Numbered from the stretch's first letter, positions 24,902 through 36,292 are shown. The stretch: DNA of 64,000 nucleotides from Geodermatophilus amargosae (GCF_900116515.1 NZ_FPBA01000009.1:62001-126000), one strand, 5' to 3'. Translations and numbers: made by a program. Notes: generated by a model not told the origin, from the sequence alone.

Positions 24902-25723
24902 ATGCGGGAGAACGCGGCCCCTCCGGTGGACCCCCGGCCTCCGGCGACGACGGCGCACCAGGGGCACGACGAGCACGGGGGCGCCCCGGCGCGCCGGTAC
25001 CCGCTCCCGCTGCGGCTGGCCGGTGCGGCGGTGCACGCCTACACCGCGCTGGGATCGGTCCTGGCGCTGCTGGTGGTGCTCGCCGCGTTCGAGGGTGAGG
25101 CCATCACCGCGCTGTGGCTCGGGCTGGCGGCGCTGTGGATCGACGGCACCGACGGGATGCTGGCCCGGCGTGCGCGGGTCAAGGAGACGATCCCCTGGTT
25201 CGACGGCGCCCTGCTGGACAACATCGTCGACTACCTGACCTACGTCTTCGCGCCCGTCGTCCTGCTGTGGACCACCGGCGCGCTGCCGCACGACTGGGTC
25301 GGGTGGCTGCTCGCCGCGCTGCCGCTGCTGGCCTCGAGCTACCAGTTCTGCCGGGTCGACGCGAAGACCGACGACCACACGTTCCTCGGCTTCCCGAGCT
25401 ACTGGAACGTCGTCGCCTTCTACGCGGTGGTGCTGGACCTGTCGCAGGTCGTCGTCGCCGTCGTGCTGGTCGTGTGCTCGGTGCTCGTCTTCGTGCCGGT
25501 GCGCTACCTGTACCCGTCGCGCACCGAGGCGCTGTGGCCGGTGAGCATGGGCCTGACCGTGGTCTGGCTGGTCACCTACGCCGTCCTGCTCGTGCAGTAC
25601 CCCGACCCGCACCCGGTCGTGGTGGTGCTGTCGTTCGCCTACGTCGTGTACTACCTGGCCTTCAGTGGCTGGCTCACCGCCCGCGCCGCCCACCGCCGCC
25701 GCCGGGCCGCCCGCACCGCCTAG
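24902..25723 (+). CDS. CDP-alcohol phosphatidyltransferase, phosphatidylcholine-synthase-like
   Basis: A 273-residue membrane enzyme of the CDP-alcohol transferase class. The catalytic motif is DGTDGMLARR...GALLDNIVDY, retaining the D-G-x2-A-R and G-x3-D-x3-D residues. The downstream FLGFPSYWNVVAFY segment and the long inter-motif spacing resemble bacterial Pcs, which condenses choline with CDP-diacylglycerol. About seven hydrophobic segments follow a polar His-rich N terminus. The head group used here is not proven; choline is the best guess. It diverges from ddl. Confidence 0.75.
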   Translation: MRENAAPPVDPRPPATTAHQGHDEHGGAPARRYPLPLRLAGAAVHAYTALGSVLALLVVLAAFEGEAITALWLGLAALWIDGTDGMLARRARVKETIPWFDGALLDNIVDYLTYVFAPVVLLWTTGALPHDWVGWLLAALPLLASSYQFCRVDAKTDDHTFLGFPSYWNVVAFYAVVLDLSQVVVAVVLVVCSVLVFVPVRYLYPSRTEALWPVSMGLTVVWLVTYAVLLVQYPDPHPVVVVLSFAYVVYYLAFSGWLTARAAHRRRRAARTA

Positions 25724-25740
25724 GTCTGCAGCGGCCGGGC

Positions 25741-27381
25741 TCAGAAGGGCGCGCGGAGGACCAGTTCGACGTTGCGGTCGGCGGGCGTGCCGGCCAGGGC
25801 CGACCCCAGCCCGGCCCACGGCACGTTGGCCGCGAGCTCACGGTGCAGGGCGGCCAGCGCGGCGGGCTCGCGGGCGGCCGGGTCGCCGGCGGACGGCGGC
25901 CGGGCGGGGCTGTCGTGGTCGATCATCGTGCAGACCGTCGACAGCGTGCCGTCGCCGTTGTCCAGCAGCTCCACCAGCCGGGCCTGCCCGGGCCAGTCGA
26001 CGACGGCGCAGGTGGTCACCTCCCACAGGCCGCGGCCGGGCTCGTCCGGGTGCGCCCAGGGCCGCACCTCGCTGACGTGGGTGTGCCCGTTGAGCCACAG
26101 GACGACGTTCGGGTAGCGGTGCAGCAGCGCGAGCAGCTCGGGGGCGCCCAGCGCGTCGTCCCCGGCCACGGGGCGGCGGCCGAGGGCGTCGGACCGGGTC
26201 AGCGTGCTGGCTCCGTGGTGGGACAGCAGCACCACGAGCCGGTCGGCGTTGCCGGTCGCGACCCGGCCGCCGTCGGGACCGGGCGCCGACGAGGACACCT
26301 CGCGCAGCCGGTCCTCCAGCCACCGTGCCTGCTCGGCGTCGACCGAGCCCGCCGTCCCGCCGGTCACCCGCGTGGTGTCCAGGCAGACCACCCGGACGCC
26401 GGGCACGCCGTCCCAGGCGTAGTAGGCGGTGCCCTCGCGCAGGTTGTCCTGGGTGAACCCGTGACCGGTGGGCGCCCCGCCGTCGGCGAGGTGCGCGGCC
26501 ACGAAGGACCGCCGGTCGATGAAGCGGCGGTCGGCCACCGAGGTCACCGGCCGCGAGGTGGCGGTGGTGAAGACCTCGGAGGAATGGGTGAACAGCCGCA
26601 GGGCGTCGTCCAGCGGCAGGGTGGGGTCGACGTCGACCGGCTTGCGCCCGGAGCCGAGCACGGCGGTCAGTGCGGGCGTGGGGACGCCGACGCCCTGGAT
26701 GAGCGCCTCGTGGTTGCCGTGGCAGCCCAGCCAGGGCAGCCGCAGCCCCTCGGCGGCGAAGGCCGCGAACGCCGCCTCGAGCAGCCCGGGCCGGGCGGGG
26801 AAGCCGAAGCGCTCGTGGTGGACGCCGCCGTCGTCGTCGGGACGCCAGAACAGGTCGTGCGGCCAGCCGGAGGCCTGCACGCCGTCGTAGGCGGTCAGCC
26901 CGGCACCGGGTGAGACCACTCCCCCGCGCAGCACCGCGAGGTACAGCTCCAGCTCGTTCCACTGCGCGTTGTCGATGGCGTCGCCGGTGGTCACGACCAC
27001 CTGCAGCGGCTGCCCGGTCCGCGGCCCGCCGGCCAGGCCGTTGAGGGTCCGCACCAGGGCGTCGACGGCGTGCGCGGTCAGCGCCTCCTGCGGCCGGTGC
27101 ATGGGCACCAGCGCGCGCATCCGCGGATCGGCCTCGAAGCGGTGGAAGAACTCGAAGCGGGCCGGCGAGCAGACGTCGGCCAGCTGCAGGTCGGTGACGT
27201 GCGCCAGGCAGGCGACCACCTGGACGCCCCGCCGCGGCGGCTCCCAGGCCGGCCCGACCAGCTCGCGGCGCACCCGGTGCGGCTCCCCGCCCGCCCAGTC
27301 CAGCGCCCGGTAGTCGCCGTCCCGGCCGGCCTGCAGCACCGGGCCGGCCGTCAGCACGCGGTCGAGGGTCGTGCGGCTCAC
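25741..27381 (-). CDS. Metallophosphoesterase, PPA1498-type family
   Basis: A 546-residue calcineurin-like phosphoesterase. Metal-ligand motifs in order are HVTDLQLAD, VVTTGDAIDNAQ, LGCHGNHEALIQ, VVLLSHHGAST and LWLNGHTHVSEV, the full set for a di-metal active site. Length and architecture resemble the actinobacterial TIGR03767 group. No clear signal peptide or Tat motif is visible at the N terminus (VSRTTLDRVLTAGPVL). GTG at 27381 is the start. It follows the cystathionine lyase gene by five bases on the same strand. The substrate is unknown. Confidence 0.8.
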   Translation of the reverse strand: MSRTTLDRVLTAGPVLQAGRDGDYRALDWAGGEPHRVRRELVGPAWEPPRRGVQVVACLAHVTDLQLADVCSPARFEFFHRFEADPRMRALVPMHRPQEALTAHAVDALVRTLNGLAGGPRTGQPLQVVVTTGDAIDNAQWNELELYLAVLRGGVVSPGAGLTAYDGVQASGWPHDLFWRPDDDGGVHHERFGFPARPGLLEAAFAAFAAEGLRLPWLGCHGNHEALIQGVGVPTPALTAVLGSGRKPVDVDPTLPLDDALRLFTHSSEVFTTATSRPVTSVADRRFIDRRSFVAAHLADGGAPTGHGFTQDNLREGTAYYAWDGVPGVRVVCLDTTRVTGGTAGSVDAEQARWLEDRLREVSSSAPGPDGGRVATGNADRLVVLLSHHGASTLTRSDALGRRPVAGDDALGAPELLALLHRYPNVVLWLNGHTHVSEVRPWAHPDEPGRGLWEVTTCAVVDWPGQARLVELLDNGDGTLSTVCTMIDHDSPARPPSAGDPAAREPAALAALHRELAANVPWAGLGSALAGTPADRNVELVLRAPF

Positions 27382-27386
27382 GCGGT

Positions 27387-28532
27387 TCAGGCGGCGTCGA
27401 GCGCGGCGGTGAGGTCGGCGACGACGTCGCCGGTGTCCTCGATGCCGCACGAGAAGCGCAGGAACCCGGCCGGCACGGCGTCCCCGCCCCACTGCGCCCG
27501 CCGGTCCACGGTGCTGTGCACGCCGCCGAAGCTCGTGGCCGCCGTCCACAGCCGGCTCGCGGCCAGGAACCGCGACACCGCCGTCTCGTCGGCGAGCTCG
27601 GCGGAGACGATGCCGAGCGGCCGAAGCATCTGCCGGGCCGCCAGGGCGTGCGAGGGGTCCGAGGGCAGCCACGGCCAGCGCACGCCGGTGACCGCGGGGT
27701 GGTCGGCGAGCACCGCCGCCACGGCCGCGGCCGTCTCGCCCTGGCGGGTCAGCCGCAGGTCCAGCGTGCTCATCGAGCGGTGCCCGAGCCACGCGTCGAA
27801 GGCGCCGGGCGTGCTGCCGGTGTGGTCGCGCCAGCCCTTCACCCGGTCGAACACCTCGTCGGAGGAGGTGCTCACGTGGCCGAGCAGCAGGTCGCTGTGC
27901 CCGGTCAGCGCCTTGGTGTCGGCGCCCACGGTGAGGTCGGCGCCGAGCGCCAGGGGCCGCTGGCCCAGCGGGGTGGCGGTGGTGTTGTCCACGGCCAGCA
28001 GCGCACCGGCGGCGCGCGCGGCGCGGGCCACCGCGGCGACGTCGCAGACGTCGAGCAGCGGGTTGCTCGGCGTCTCGAGGAAGACCATCCGGGCGCCCTC
28101 GAGGTCCCCGCGGGCGGCGACGCCGGCGATCTCGACGGTCGGCACGTACTCGACCCGCACGCCGAGCCGCTCGAGCTCGTCGCGGGCCAGCAGCCGGGTC
28201 GTGTAGTAGCCGTCGGCCGGCAGCACCAGGCGGTCGCCGGCCGAGACCAGCGCCATCACCGCCGCGGTGATCGCGGCCATGCCGGTGGCGAAGGACAGGC
28301 ACCGGCCGCCGTCGAGCTCGCCGACCGCCGTCTCGAAGGCACGGGAGGTGGGGTGCTCGGTGCGGGCGTAGGCGTCGGCGCCGCCGGCGCGCGGCGGCTG
28401 GTCGCCGAGGTGGAAGGGCGCGGCGAACACCGGCGAGGGGCGCAGCGGGGTGCCCGGCACCGGCGGGGCGTCACCCGCGTGGACCGACCGGGTGCCGTCC
28501 CCCCACCCCGGGGGCAGGGAGCCGTCGCTCAC
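27387..28532 (-). CDS. Cystathionine gamma-lyase (Cys/Met metabolism PLP enzyme)
   Basis: A 381-residue fold-type I PLP enzyme. Recognisable segments are [38 protein letters not shown], the PLP-contacting [22 protein letters not shown] and the Schiff-base lysine in [18 protein letters not shown]. The lysine context TKALTGHSD differs slightly from the common TKYxxGHSD. Family members cleave cystathionine or make it, and the lyase call is the usual annotation for this subgroup. It overlaps gpsA by four bases (ATGA). Confidence 0.82.
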   Translation of the reverse strand: MSDGSLPPGWGDGTRSVHAGDAPPVPGTPLRPSPVFAAPFHLGDQPPRAGGADAYARTEHPTSRAFETAVGELDGGRCLSFATGMAAITAAVMALVSAGDRLVLPADGYYTTRLLARDELERLGVRVEYVPTVEIAGVAARGDLEGARMVFLETPSNPLLDVCDVAAVARAARAAGALLAVDNTTATPLGQRPLALGADLTVGADTKALTGHSDLLLGHVSTSSDEVFDRVKGWRDHTGSTPGAFDAWLGHRSMSTLDLRLTRQGETAAAVAAVLADHPAVTGVRWPWLPSDPSHALAARQMLRPLGIVSAELADETAVSRFLAASRLWTAATSFGGVHSTVDRRAQWGGDAVPAGFLRFSCGIEDTGDVVADLTAALDAA

Positions 28533-29551
28533 TCCGGCTTCGCTTCCCGGCTCATGATCTCCTTCACCATCTGCGCGGCCGGGACGTCCTCGTGGCAGAC
28601 CCGCACGACCGCCTCGGTCACCGGCACGTCCACGCCGTGGGCGCGCGCCAGGTCCAGCACCGAGCGGCAGCTCTTGACCCCCTCGGCGGTCTGCCGGGTG
28701 GTGGCCTGCACCTCCTCCAGCGACAGGCCGCGGCCCAGCTTCTCCCCGAAGGTCCGGTTCCGGGACAGCGGCGAGCTGCAGGTGGCCACGAGGTCGCCGA
28801 GACCGGCCAGGCCGGCGAACGTCGCGGGCTCGGCGCCCAGCGCCACGCCCAGGCGGGTGGTCTCGGCCAGGCCGCGGGTGATCAGCGAGGCGCGGGTGTT
28901 GTCGCCGAAGCCCATGCCCTCGGCGATGCCGCAGGCCAGCGCGATGACGTTCTTCACCGCGCCGCCGAGCTCACAGCCCACCAGGTCCTGGTTGGTGTAC
29001 GGCCGGAAGTAGGGCGTGAGGCAGGCGGCCTGCAGCGCCGCGGCGCGATCGGCGTCCGGACAGGCGATGACGGTGGCCGCCGGCTGCTCCTCGGCGATCT
29101 CGCGGGCCAGGTTCGGCCCCGACAGCGCGGCCACCCGGTCGGGTCCGGCGCCGGTGACCTCGCGGATGACCTCGCTCATCCGCATGGTCGTGCCGAGCTC
29201 GACGCCCTTCATCAGCGACAGCAGGGTCGCGTCCGCGGGCAGCAGCGGCGTCCACTCGAGCAGGTTGGCGCGCAGCGACTGCGAGGGGACGGCGAGGACG
29301 ACGACGTCGGCGCCGTCCAGGGCCTCCGCGGCGTCGGTCGTGGCCGTCAGCGCGCCGGGCAGGGCGACCCCGGGCAGGTACTCGGCGTTCTCCCCCGACT
29401 CGGCGATCGCCTCGGCCAACTCGGGCCGGCGGGCGTGCAGGGACACCGTGCAGCCGGCGTCGGCGAGGACCTTGGCGAACGTGGTGCCCCACGAGCCGGC
29501 CCCGAGGACGGCGGCGCGGGTGCCCCGGCCGGAGAGGTCGGGACCGCTCAC
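28529..29551 (-). CDS. gpsA: Glycerol-3-phosphate dehydrogenase [NAD(P)+]
   Basis: A 340-residue enzyme that reduces dihydroxyacetone phosphate to sn-glycerol 3-phosphate for phospholipids. The dinucleotide loop [19 protein letters not shown] is near residue 15. The central GPNLAREIA and catalytic-lysine region [18 protein letters not shown] are intact, as is [13 protein letters not shown]. It overlaps plsC upstream (ATGA), which places the two sequential steps of phosphatidate synthesis in one operon. Confidence 0.95.
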   Translation of the reverse strand: MSGPDLSGRGTRAAVLGAGSWGTTFAKVLADAGCTVSLHARRPELAEAIAESGENAEYLPGVALPGALTATTDAAEALDGADVVVLAVPSQSLRANLLEWTPLLPADATLLSLMKGVELGTTMRMSEVIREVTGAGPDRVAALSGPNLAREIAEEQPAATVIACPDADRAAALQAACLTPYFRPYTNQDLVGCELGGAVKNVIALACGIAEGMGFGDNTRASLITRGLAETTRLGVALGAEPATFAGLAGLGDLVATCSSPLSRNRTFGEKLGRGLSLEEVQATTRQTAEGVKSCRSVLDLARAHGVDVPVTEAVVRVCHEDVPAAQMVKEIMSREAKPE

Positions 29552-30336
29552 GCGGCGTCCCCCGGCAGCGTCCGCCGCGGACGGGAGGCGAAGCCCGCCG
29601 GGGCCGGCTCGCCCCGCACCTCGGACAGCAGGTCGCGCACGCGGCTCATGATCACGTCGGTGGTCTCCCGCAGCAGGTCAGGGGTCAGCGCCCGGCCGGC
29701 ACGCACCTCGGCCCGCACCGCCGAGAGGTCGACCGGCTCGCCGAGGGCGTACTCGGTGGGCGTCCGGAACCGCAGGTGCAGCTTCTTGGTGTGGTAGTCG
29801 TGCACCCGCTGCGGGCCCCACTGGGCCACCGGCAGGACGACGGCGTCGGTGGTCAGCGCCAGCCGCGCGACGCCGGTGCGGGCCTGCATGGGCCACCAGT
29901 CGGGGTCGCGGGTCACCGAGCCCTCGGGGTAGATCACGACGACGTTGCCCGCCTCCAGGTCGGCTGCCGCGGCGTCGAGGGAGCCGCGCGCGTCGGCCGA
30001 GCCGCGGGCGACCGGGATCTGCCCGGCGTGCCGGAGGATCTTCCCGGCCAGGCCCCTGAACACCGCCTCCTTGGCGAGGAAGTGCGGGACCCGCCCGTTG
30101 TCGTACACCAGACGCGCGCAGGCCAGCGGGTCGAGCACCGAGACGTGGTTGGCCACGAGCAGCACCGGGCCGGTGCGCGGCAGCCGGTCGCCGTCGCGGT
30201 AGCGCAGCCGGAACAGCAGCGAGGCCGTCGGGTAGATGACCACGACCGCCAGCTTCAGCGACCACGGCAGCTGCCCGCGCACGTGCAGCGCGCGCCGCGC
30301 GATCGCCGCGGTCCCGGAGGACTGCTCCTCGGTCAC
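29548..30336 (-). CDS. 1-acyl-sn-glycerol-3-phosphate acyltransferase (PlsC family)
   Basis: A 262-residue membrane-associated acyltransferase that would make phosphatidate. The HX4D motif is NHVSVLD near residue 70. The glycerol-phosphate binding block EGSVTRD is intact, and one hydrophobic segment ([14 protein letters not shown]) lies near the N terminus. Start GTG at 30336 has GGAGG seven bases upstream; the frame is open beyond it. The C terminus overlaps gpsA, supporting a phospholipid operon. Confidence 0.88.
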   Translation of the reverse strand: MTEEQSSGTAAIARRALHVRGQLPWSLKLAVVVIYPTASLLFRLRYRDGDRLPRTGPVLLVANHVSVLDPLACARLVYDNGRVPHFLAKEAVFRGLAGKILRHAGQIPVARGSADARGSLDAAAADLEAGNVVVIYPEGSVTRDPDWWPMQARTGVARLALTTDAVVLPVAQWGPQRVHDYHTKKLHLRFRTPTEYALGEPVDLSAVRAEVRAGRALTPDLLRETTDVIMSRVRDLLSEVRGEPAPAGFASRPRRTLPGDAA

Positions 30337-30447
30337 CGGCACCCCTCCGCTCGGTCGTGACGACCGGCACATGATCGACCCTCCCCCGGGTCGGCGTGCG
30401 CACCGGGGGTCGCCGTCGTCCGCGGCCGGGCGCTGCCGTGTGCTCAC

Positions 30448-31083
30448 ATGGACGCCGTGCGGTGGTCCCTGGTCGTCCCGGCGAAGCGCCTCGGCGCGGC
30501 CAAGACCCGCCTCGCCCCGCTCACCGGCGGCGGCCCCGGGCTGCACGCGGACCTCGTGCTCGCGCTGCTGGCCGACACCGTCGCCGCGGCCCGCGACTGC
30601 GCCGCGGTGGCCGACGTCCTCGTCGTGACCGACGACGCGCGCGCAGCCGCCATCGTACGAGCGCTCGGGGCGCGCACCGTCCCCGACGAGCCCGACCGCG
30701 GCCTGAACCCGGCGCTGGCCCACGGTGCCCGGGCCAGCGGCGGGGACGCCGTCGCCGCGCTGTCCTCGGACCTGCCGGCGCTGCGGCCGGCGGAGCTGGC
30801 CGCCGCCCTGGCCGCAGCCGGGATCGCGCCGCGCTGCTTCGTCGCCGACGCCGCGGGCACGGGGACCACGCTGCTGACCGCGGCGGGGGTGCCGCTGGAC
30901 CCGCGCTTCGGGCGGGACTCGGCCGCCGCGCACGCCGGCGCGGGCGCGGTGCCGCTCGACGGCGGCTGGCCGGGACTGCGCCGCGACGTCGACACGCCCG
31001 CCGACCTCGCGGCGGCCGTGCGCCTCGGCGTCGGGACCGCGACGGCGGCGCTGCTGCCGCGGGTGCCCCGCCCGGCCGCCTGA
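30448..31083 (+). CDS. cofC: Phosphoenolpyruvate/2-phospholactate guanylyltransferase CofC
   Basis: A 211-residue nucleotidyltransferase of coenzyme F420 synthesis. The start [20 protein letters not shown] carries the GTP-binding K-R-x-x-x-A-K-T-R-L signature. [10 protein letters not shown] is the metal-binding DLP motif. In actinobacteria the enzyme activates phosphoenolpyruvate or 2-phospholactate with GTP for CofD. It lies between gpsA and ppk as in Mycobacterium. No other F420 gene is in the window. Confidence 0.88.
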   Translation: MDAVRWSLVVPAKRLGAAKTRLAPLTGGGPGLHADLVLALLADTVAAARDCAAVADVLVVTDDARAAAIVRALGARTVPDEPDRGLNPALAHGARASGGDAVAALSSDLPALRPAELAAALAAAGIAPRCFVADAAGTGTTLLTAAGVPLDPRFGRDSAAAHAGAGAVPLDGGWPGLRRDVDTPADLAAAVRLGVGTATAALLPRVPRPAA

Positions 31084-31133
31084 GCCACCGAGCGGGGTCC
31101 TCGCCGTTCACCTCGGTGGGGCACGATGAGGCC

Positions 31134-33233
31134 GTGGCAGCCGAGACGACGACCCCCGAGTCCCCCGCCGTCCCCCTGGACGAGCCCCCGGCACTGCCCG
31201 CCGACCGCTTCCTCAACCGGGAGCTGTCGTGGCTGGACTTCAACGCGCGCGTGCTGGAGCTGGCCGAGGACGCGTCGCTGCCGCTGCTGGAGCGCGCCAA
31301 GTTCCTGGCGATCTTCGCCGGCAACCTCGACGAGTTCTACATGGTGCGCATCGCCGGGCTGAAGCGCCGGCAGAGCACCGGGCTGACCGTGCGCTCCCCC
31401 GACGGGCTCACCATCCGCGAACAGCTGGCCAGGGTCACCGAGCGCACGCAGGAGCTGGTGCACCGGCACGCGGTCTGCTTCCAGCAGGACCTCACGCCGC
31501 GGCTGGAGGCCGAGGGCATCCGGTTCGTGCACTGGGAGGACCTCGCCGAGACCCAGGCCCGCCGGTTGCGCGAGTACTTCCGCGACCAGGTCTTCCCGGT
31601 GCTCACGCCCCTGGCGGTGGACCCGGCGCACCCGTTCCCCTACATCAGCGGCCTGTCGCTCAACCTCGCCGTCGTGGTCCGTGACCCCGACACCGGGGGG
31701 CCGCGCTTCGCCCGGCTCAAGGTGCCCAACAACGTGCCGCGCTTCGTGCCCGTGGGGCCGGTCGACTCGCAGGCGACGTTCCTGCCGCTCGAGGACCTCA
31801 TCGCCGCGCACCTGCCGCAGCTGTTCCCGGGCCTCGACGTCCTCGACCACCACCTGTTCCGGGTGACCCGCAACGCCGACCTCGAGGTCGAGGAGGACCG
31901 GGACGAGGACCTGCTGCAGGCCCTCGAGCGGGAGCTCGCGCGACGGCGCTTCGGCCCGGCGGTGCGGCTCGAGGTCACCGAGACCATGGACCCGCAGATC
32001 CTCGACGTGCTCGTCTCCGAGCTCGAGATGAGCCCGCAGGACGTCGTCACGGTGCCCGGGCTGCTCGACCTCTCCTCACTGTGGGCGCTGTACGACCTCG
32101 ACCGCCCGGAGCTCAAGGACGAGCCGTTCGTGCCGGCCACCCACCCGCGACTGAGCGAGGGCGAGACGCCCAAGAGCGTCTTCGCGACGCTGCGCGAGGG
32201 CGACGTGCTCGTCCACCACCCGTACCACTCGTTCGCCACGAGCGTGCAGCGCTTCATCGAGCAGGCCGCCGCCGACCCGCACGTGCTGGCGATCAAGCAG
32301 ACGCTCTACCGGACCTCGGGTGACTCCCCGATCGTCAACGCCCTGATCAGCGCCGCCGAGGCGGGCAAGCAGGTCGTCGTCCTCGTCGAGATCAAGGCGC
32401 GCTTCGACGAGCAGGCCAACATCACCTGGGCCCGGTCGCTGGAGCGTGCCGGCTGCCACGTCGTCTACGGCCTGGTCGGGCTCAAGACGCACTGCAAGAC
32501 GGCGCTGGTGGTGCGGCGGGAGAACGGCGTGCTCCGCCGCTACGTGCACATCGGCACCGGCAACTACAACCCGAAGACGGCGCGGCTGTACGAGGACCTC
32601 GGCATCCTCACCGCCGACCCGCGGGTGGGCGCCGACCTCACCGACCTGTTCAACGTGCTCACCGGCTACTCGCGGCAGACGGCCTACCGGCAGCTGATGG
32701 TGGCGCCGCACGGCATCCGCGGCGGGCTCGTGGAGAAGATCCGCCGGGAGGCGCGGCACGCGGCCGAGGGGCGGCCGGCGGGCATCCGGTTCAAGGTGAA
32801 CTCGCTGGTCGACGAGCGGATCATCGACGCCCTCTACGAGGCCTCCCGGGCCGGCGTGCCGGTGGAGCTGCTCATCCGCGGCATCTGCGCACTGCGGCCC
32901 GGCGTCCCGGGTCTGTCCGAGACGATCCGGGTGCGCTCGATCGTCGGCCGCTTCCTCGAGCACTCGCGGGTGATGGCCTTCAGCAACGACGGCGAGCCGG
33001 AGTTCTGGCTGGGCAGCGCCGACCTCATGCACCGCAACCTCGACCGCCGGGTCGAGGTGCTGCTGCGGGTGTGCGACGAGAACGCGCGGCGTCAGCTGCA
33101 GACCGTGTTCGACGACGCCATGGCCCCCGGCGTGAGCTGCTGGGAGCTCGGCCCCGAGGGGCGCTGGACCCGCACCGGGACCCGGGACCACCAGGCGCGG
33201 CTCGTGCAGCTGGCCACCGAGCATGCCGACTGA
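31134..33233 (+). CDS. ppk: Polyphosphate kinase 1
   Basis: A 699-residue PPK1 that reversibly makes polyphosphate from ATP. The N-terminal domain begins [20 protein letters not shown] (about residue 24). The phosphorylated-histidine region reads [14 protein letters not shown] near residue 448, and the second conserved region is [19 protein letters not shown]. The PLD-like HxK motifs are intact. GTG at 31134 is the start ([11 protein letters not shown]). The last four codons overlap the mutT1 start. Confidence 0.95.
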   Translation: MAAETTTPESPAVPLDEPPALPADRFLNRELSWLDFNARVLELAEDASLPLLERAKFLAIFAGNLDEFYMVRIAGLKRRQSTGLTVRSPDGLTIREQLARVTERTQELVHRHAVCFQQDLTPRLEAEGIRFVHWEDLAETQARRLREYFRDQVFPVLTPLAVDPAHPFPYISGLSLNLAVVVRDPDTGGPRFARLKVPNNVPRFVPVGPVDSQATFLPLEDLIAAHLPQLFPGLDVLDHHLFRVTRNADLEVEEDRDEDLLQALERELARRRFGPAVRLEVTETMDPQILDVLVSELEMSPQDVVTVPGLLDLSSLWALYDLDRPELKDEPFVPATHPRLSEGETPKSVFATLREGDVLVHHPYHSFATSVQRFIEQAAADPHVLAIKQTLYRTSGDSPIVNALISAAEAGKQVVVLVEIKARFDEQANITWARSLERAGCHVVYGLVGLKTHCKTALVVRRENGVLRRYVHIGTGNYNPKTARLYEDLGILTADPRVGADLTDLFNVLTGYSRQTAYRQLMVAPHGIRGGLVEKIRREARHAAEGRPAGIRFKVNSLVDERIIDALYEASRAGVPVELLIRGICALRPGVPGLSETIRVRSIVGRFLEHSRVMAFSNDGEPEFWLGSADLMHRNLDRRVEVLLRVCDENARRQLQTVFDDAMAPGVSCWELGPEGRWTRTGTRDHQARLVQLATEHAD

Positions 33234-34167
33234 GCGGGCGCCGGTCGTCGCGGCCGCCGGCGGGGTGGTGTGGCGGCCGGCCGCCGACGGCGGGATCGAG
33301 ACCGTGGTCGTGCACCGCCCGCGCTACGACGACTGGTCGCTGCCCAAGGGCAAACTCGACGCCGGCGAGAACGCCCTGACCGCCGCGGTGCGGGAGGTCC
33401 TCGAGGAGACCGGCCTGCAGGTCGTGGCCGGCCGGCGCAGCCTGCGCACCCGTTACGAGGTCGCCGCCGGGCCCAAGCAGGTGGACTACTGGCTCATGCG
33501 GGCGGTGGGCACCGAGGAGCCGTTCGAGCCCAACGACGAGGTCGACGAGCTGCGCTGGCTGCCCGTCGCCGAGGCCGCGGCGCTGGTCACCCATGAGCAC
33601 GACCGGCGGGTGGTCGTCGACCTCGTCCGCGACGACGTCCCGCGGACGCCCTCGCTGCTGCTGGTGCGCCACGCCAAGGCCGGCAGTCGCAGCGACTGGG
33701 ACGGCCCCGACGACGAGCGGCCGCTGGACAGCAAGGGCCGGCGGCAGGCGCGGCAGCTGGCCGACGTCCTGCCGGTGTTCGGCCCGTGCGAGCTCCTGAG
33801 CGCCGAGCGGGTGCGCTGCCGGCAGACCCTCGAGCCGCTGGCCGAGCGGACCGGCCTGCCGGTGCGCTCGCTGCCGGAGCTCGGCGAGGAGGAGTTCGCC
33901 GCCGACCCGCAGGCCGGCCTGGCGGTGGTCGAGCGGCTGCTGGGGCGGGCCCGGGACGGCGCGGAGCAGCCCGGCGTCACGGTGGTCTGCAGCCAGGGCG
34001 GGGCGATCCCGTCGGTGCTGATGAGCCTCGGCGTCCGCTGGGAGGGCGTCGCCGGGCGGCTGTACCCGCCGGCGGCGAAGGGCAGCGTGTGGGCGCTGGG
34101 CGGCCGCCCCGGCGCGCTGGCCGCCGACTACTACCGCGACCTGGGCCCCGACCCCGACGCGCCCTGA
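33223..34167 (+). CDS. mutT1: MutT1-like Nudix hydrolase fused to a histidine phosphatase
   Basis: A 314-residue two-domain protein. Residues 1-140 form a Nudix domain with box [23 protein letters not shown] (complete GX5EX7REUXEEXGU, residues 46-68). Residues 145-314 form a histidine phosphatase with the LVRHAKAG catalytic motif. This fusion matches mycobacterial MutT1 (Rv2985), which clears 8-oxo-GTP and diadenosine polyphosphates. The start overlaps ppk by 11 bases. A small 7-bp hairpin (34158-34175) spans its stop codon before the convergent leuD. Confidence 0.9.
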   Translation: MPTERAPVVAAAGGVVWRPAADGGIETVVVHRPRYDDWSLPKGKLDAGENALTAAVREVLEETGLQVVAGRRSLRTRYEVAAGPKQVDYWLMRAVGTEEPFEPNDEVDELRWLPVAEAAALVTHEHDRRVVVDLVRDDVPRTPSLLLVRHAKAGSRSDWDGPDDERPLDSKGRRQARQLADVLPVFGPCELLSAERVRCRQTLEPLAERTGLPVRSLPELGEEEFAADPQAGLAVVERLLGRARDGAEQPGVTVVCSQGGAIPSVLMSLGVRWEGVAGRLYPPAAKGSVWALGGRPGALAADYYRDLGPDPDAP

Positions 34168-34186
34168 CGGGCGCGCCGGCGGCGGC

Positions 34187-34792
34187 TCAGGCGGGCAGCG
34201 CCGGGAGGGCCCTCGGCAGCCAGGACGGGCGCTGCGCCTCGAAGGCCTCCACGTCGGCCAGGTGCCGCTCGGTGAGGCCGACGTCGTCGAGGCCCTCGAG
34301 CAGCCGCCAGCGGGTGTACTCGTCGACCTCGAACGGCACCGTCGTGTCGCCGTAGGTGACCGTGCGGGACTGCAGGTCCACCGTCACCGGCGTCGCGGGG
34401 TCGGCCTCGACCGCCTGCCACAGCGCCTCGACGTCGGCCTGCGGGAGGACGACGGTGAGCAGCCCCGACTTGGTCGAGTTGTTCTTGAAGATGTCGGCGA
34501 ACCGCGAGCTGATGACCACGCGGAACCCGCCGTCGAGCAGCGCCCAGCAGGCGTGCTCGCGCGAGGAGCCGGTGCCGAAGTCCGGGCCGGCGACGAGGAC
34601 CGTGGCGTCGGCGTACTGCGGCTGGTTGAGCACGAAGTCCGGCTCGTTGGTGCGCCAGGCGACGAACAGGCCGTCCTCGAACCCGGTGCGGGTGATCCGC
34701 TTGAGGTACTCGGCCGGGATGATCTGGTCGGTGTCGACGGCGCTGCGGCGCAGCGGGGCGGCGGTGCCGGTGTGCGTGGTGAAGGCGTCCAT
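34187..34792 (-). CDS. leuD: 3-isopropylmalate dehydratase small subunit
   Basis: A 201-residue small subunit of isopropylmalate isomerase (leucine synthesis). The swivelling-domain motifs are [41 protein letters not shown] and [21 protein letters not shown] at 34792 follows leuC by five bases. The gene converges on mutT1. Confidence 0.95.
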   Translation of the reverse strand: MDAFTTHTGTAAPLRRSAVDTDQIIPAEYLKRITRTGFEDGLFVAWRTNEPDFVLNQPQYADATVLVAGPDFGTGSSREHACWALLDGGFRVVISSRFADIFKNNSTKSGLLTVVLPQADVEALWQAVEADPATPVTVDLQSRTVTYGDTTVPFEVDEYTRWRLLEGLDDVGLTERHLADVEAFEAQRPSWLPRALPALPA

Positions 34793-34797
34793 CGGGC

Positions 34798-36213
34798 TCA
34801 GACTCCAGCGGTCTCGGCGAGGTCGGCGGGGGCGGTCAGACGCCCGGTGAGGGCGGTCGCGGCGGCCACGGACGGCGACACCAGGTGCGTGCGCCCGCCC
34901 TTGCCCTGCCGGCCCTGGAAGTTGCGGTTGCTGGTCGACGCCGAGCGCTCCCCCGGCTTCAGCTGGTCGGGGTTCATGCCCAGGCACATCGAGCACCCCG
35001 CACCCCGCCACTCGGCCCCGGCCTCGGTGAACACCCGGTCCAGGCCCTCGGCCTCGGCCTGCAGCTTGACGCCGATCGACCCGGGGACGACGAGCATCCG
35101 GGTGTCGGGGTCGATCCGCTTGCCGCGCAGCAACTCGGCGGCGGTGCGCAGGTCCTCGATGCGCCCGTTGGTGCACGAGCCGAGGAAGACGGTGTCCACC
35201 TCGATCTCGCGCAGCGGGGTGCCCGGCGTCAGGCCCATGTAGGCCAGCGCCTGCTCGGCGGCGCGGCGCTCGTTGTCGTCGGCGAGCTCGGCCGGGTCGG
35301 GCACCCGCTCGGTCAGCGGCAGCCCCTGGCCGGGGTTGGTGCCCCAGGTGACGAACGGCGCCAGCTCGGCGGCGTCGAGGACGACCTCGCTGTCGAAGAC
35401 CGCGCCCTCGTCGGTGCGCAGCGTCCGCCAGTACTCGACGGCGGCGTCCCAGTCGGTGCCCTGCGGGGCGTGCGGCCGGCCCTGCAGGTAGGCGAACGTC
35501 GTCTCGTCAGGGGCGATCACGCCGGCGCGGGCACCGGCCTCGATCGACATATTGCAGATCGTCATCCGGGCCTCCATCGACAGCGCCTCGATGGCGCTGC
35601 CGCGGTACTCGATGACGTGGCCCGCGGCGCCGTTGGTCCCGATCCTCGCGATGACGGCGAGGATGACGTCCTTGGACGAGACGCCCTCGGGCAGCTCCCC
35701 CTCGACGGTGACCGCCATCTGCTTGGGCCGGTACTGCGGCAGCGTCTGGGTGGCCAGCACGTGCTCGACCTCGCTGGTCCCGATGCCGAACGCCAGCGCG
35801 CCGAAGGCGCCGTGGGTGGAGGTGTGGCTGTCGCCGCAGACGATGGTCGTGCCCGGCTGGGTGAGCCCGAGCTGCGGGCCGATCACGTGCACGATGCCCT
35901 GGTCGCGGTCGCCCATCGGCGCGAGCCGGATGCCGAACTCCGCGGCGTTGTGCCGCAGCGCCTCGACCTGCGCGCGGCTGACCGGGTCGGCGATCGGCTT
36001 GAGGACGTCGAGCGTCGGGACGTTGTGGTCCTCGGTGGCCATCGTCAGCTCGGGGCGGCGGACACGGCGGCCGGCGGCGCGGAGCCCGTCGAAGGCCTGC
36101 GGGCTGGTGACCTCGTGCACGAGGTGGAGGTCGATGTAGAGCAGGTCCGGCTCGCCCGCGGCACTGCGCACGACGTGGGCGTCGTAGACCTTCTCCGCCA
36201 GGGTCTTCGGCAC
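34798..36213 (-). CDS. leuC: 3-isopropylmalate dehydratase large subunit
   Basis: A 471-residue aconitase-family enzyme that isomerises 2- to 3-isopropylmalate. Iron-sulfur ligands appear in [15 protein letters not shown] and [13 protein letters not shown], and [16 protein letters not shown] is the first cluster motif. GTG at 36213 ([15 protein letters not shown]) is preferred because GGAGG lies close upstream; an ATG eight codons earlier lacks one. The divergent IclR gene and a shared palindrome upstream suggest leucine-responsive control. Confidence 0.95.
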   Translation of the reverse strand: MPKTLAEKVYDAHVVRSAAGEPDLLYIDLHLVHEVTSPQAFDGLRAAGRRVRRPELTMATEDHNVPTLDVLKPIADPVSRAQVEALRHNAAEFGIRLAPMGDRDQGIVHVIGPQLGLTQPGTTIVCGDSHTSTHGAFGALAFGIGTSEVEHVLATQTLPQYRPKQMAVTVEGELPEGVSSKDVILAVIARIGTNGAAGHVIEYRGSAIEALSMEARMTICNMSIEAGARAGVIAPDETTFAYLQGRPHAPQGTDWDAAVEYWRTLRTDEGAVFDSEVVLDAAELAPFVTWGTNPGQGLPLTERVPDPAELADDNERRAAEQALAYMGLTPGTPLREIEVDTVFLGSCTNGRIEDLRTAAELLRGKRIDPDTRMLVVPGSIGVKLQAEAEGLDRVFTEAGAEWRGAGCSMCLGMNPDQLKPGERSASTSNRNFQGRQGKGGRTHLVSPSVAAATALTGRLTAPADLAETAGV

Positions 36214-36256
36214 TGGGTCCCTCCCGGTTCGGGTCATCCCACGGTGGCTTCTCCCC

Positions 36257-36286
36257 ATGACATCTCATGGTGTGGGATGGGAGTAT
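36257..36286 (+). promoter_or_regulatory. Candidate promoter of the IclR regulator gene (leaderless)
   Basis: ATGACA (36257-36262, five of six matches to TTGACA) and GAGTAT (36281-36286) are separated by 18 bases. Transcription would start near the GTG at 36293, giving a leaderless mRNA. The palindrome at 36263-36279 lies in the spacer, an arrangement suited to autorepression. Confidence 0.5.
36263..36279. promoter_or_regulatory. Candidate IclR operator in the leuC/IclR divergent promoter
   Basis: TCTCA-TGGTG-TGGGA is a partial inverted repeat of half-site TGGGA. Seventeen bases from 36263 share 12 positions, without gaps, with the palindrome at 61454-61470 upstream of ilvB. Two more TGTGGGA-like half-sites flank it: GTGGGATG on the minus strand (36242-36235) and TGTGGGAC on the plus strand (36292-36299). 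A second small palindrome, CCATGA-N4-TCATGG, overlaps it at 36255-36270. Confidence 0.5.
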
Positions 36287-36292
36287 CGCTGT

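Noticed and set aside
36257..36292. ATG at 36257 as start of the IclR regulator
   Set aside because: It lies within the predicted -35/operator region and adds 12 residues with no family similarity. GTG at 36293 gives the normal N terminus.
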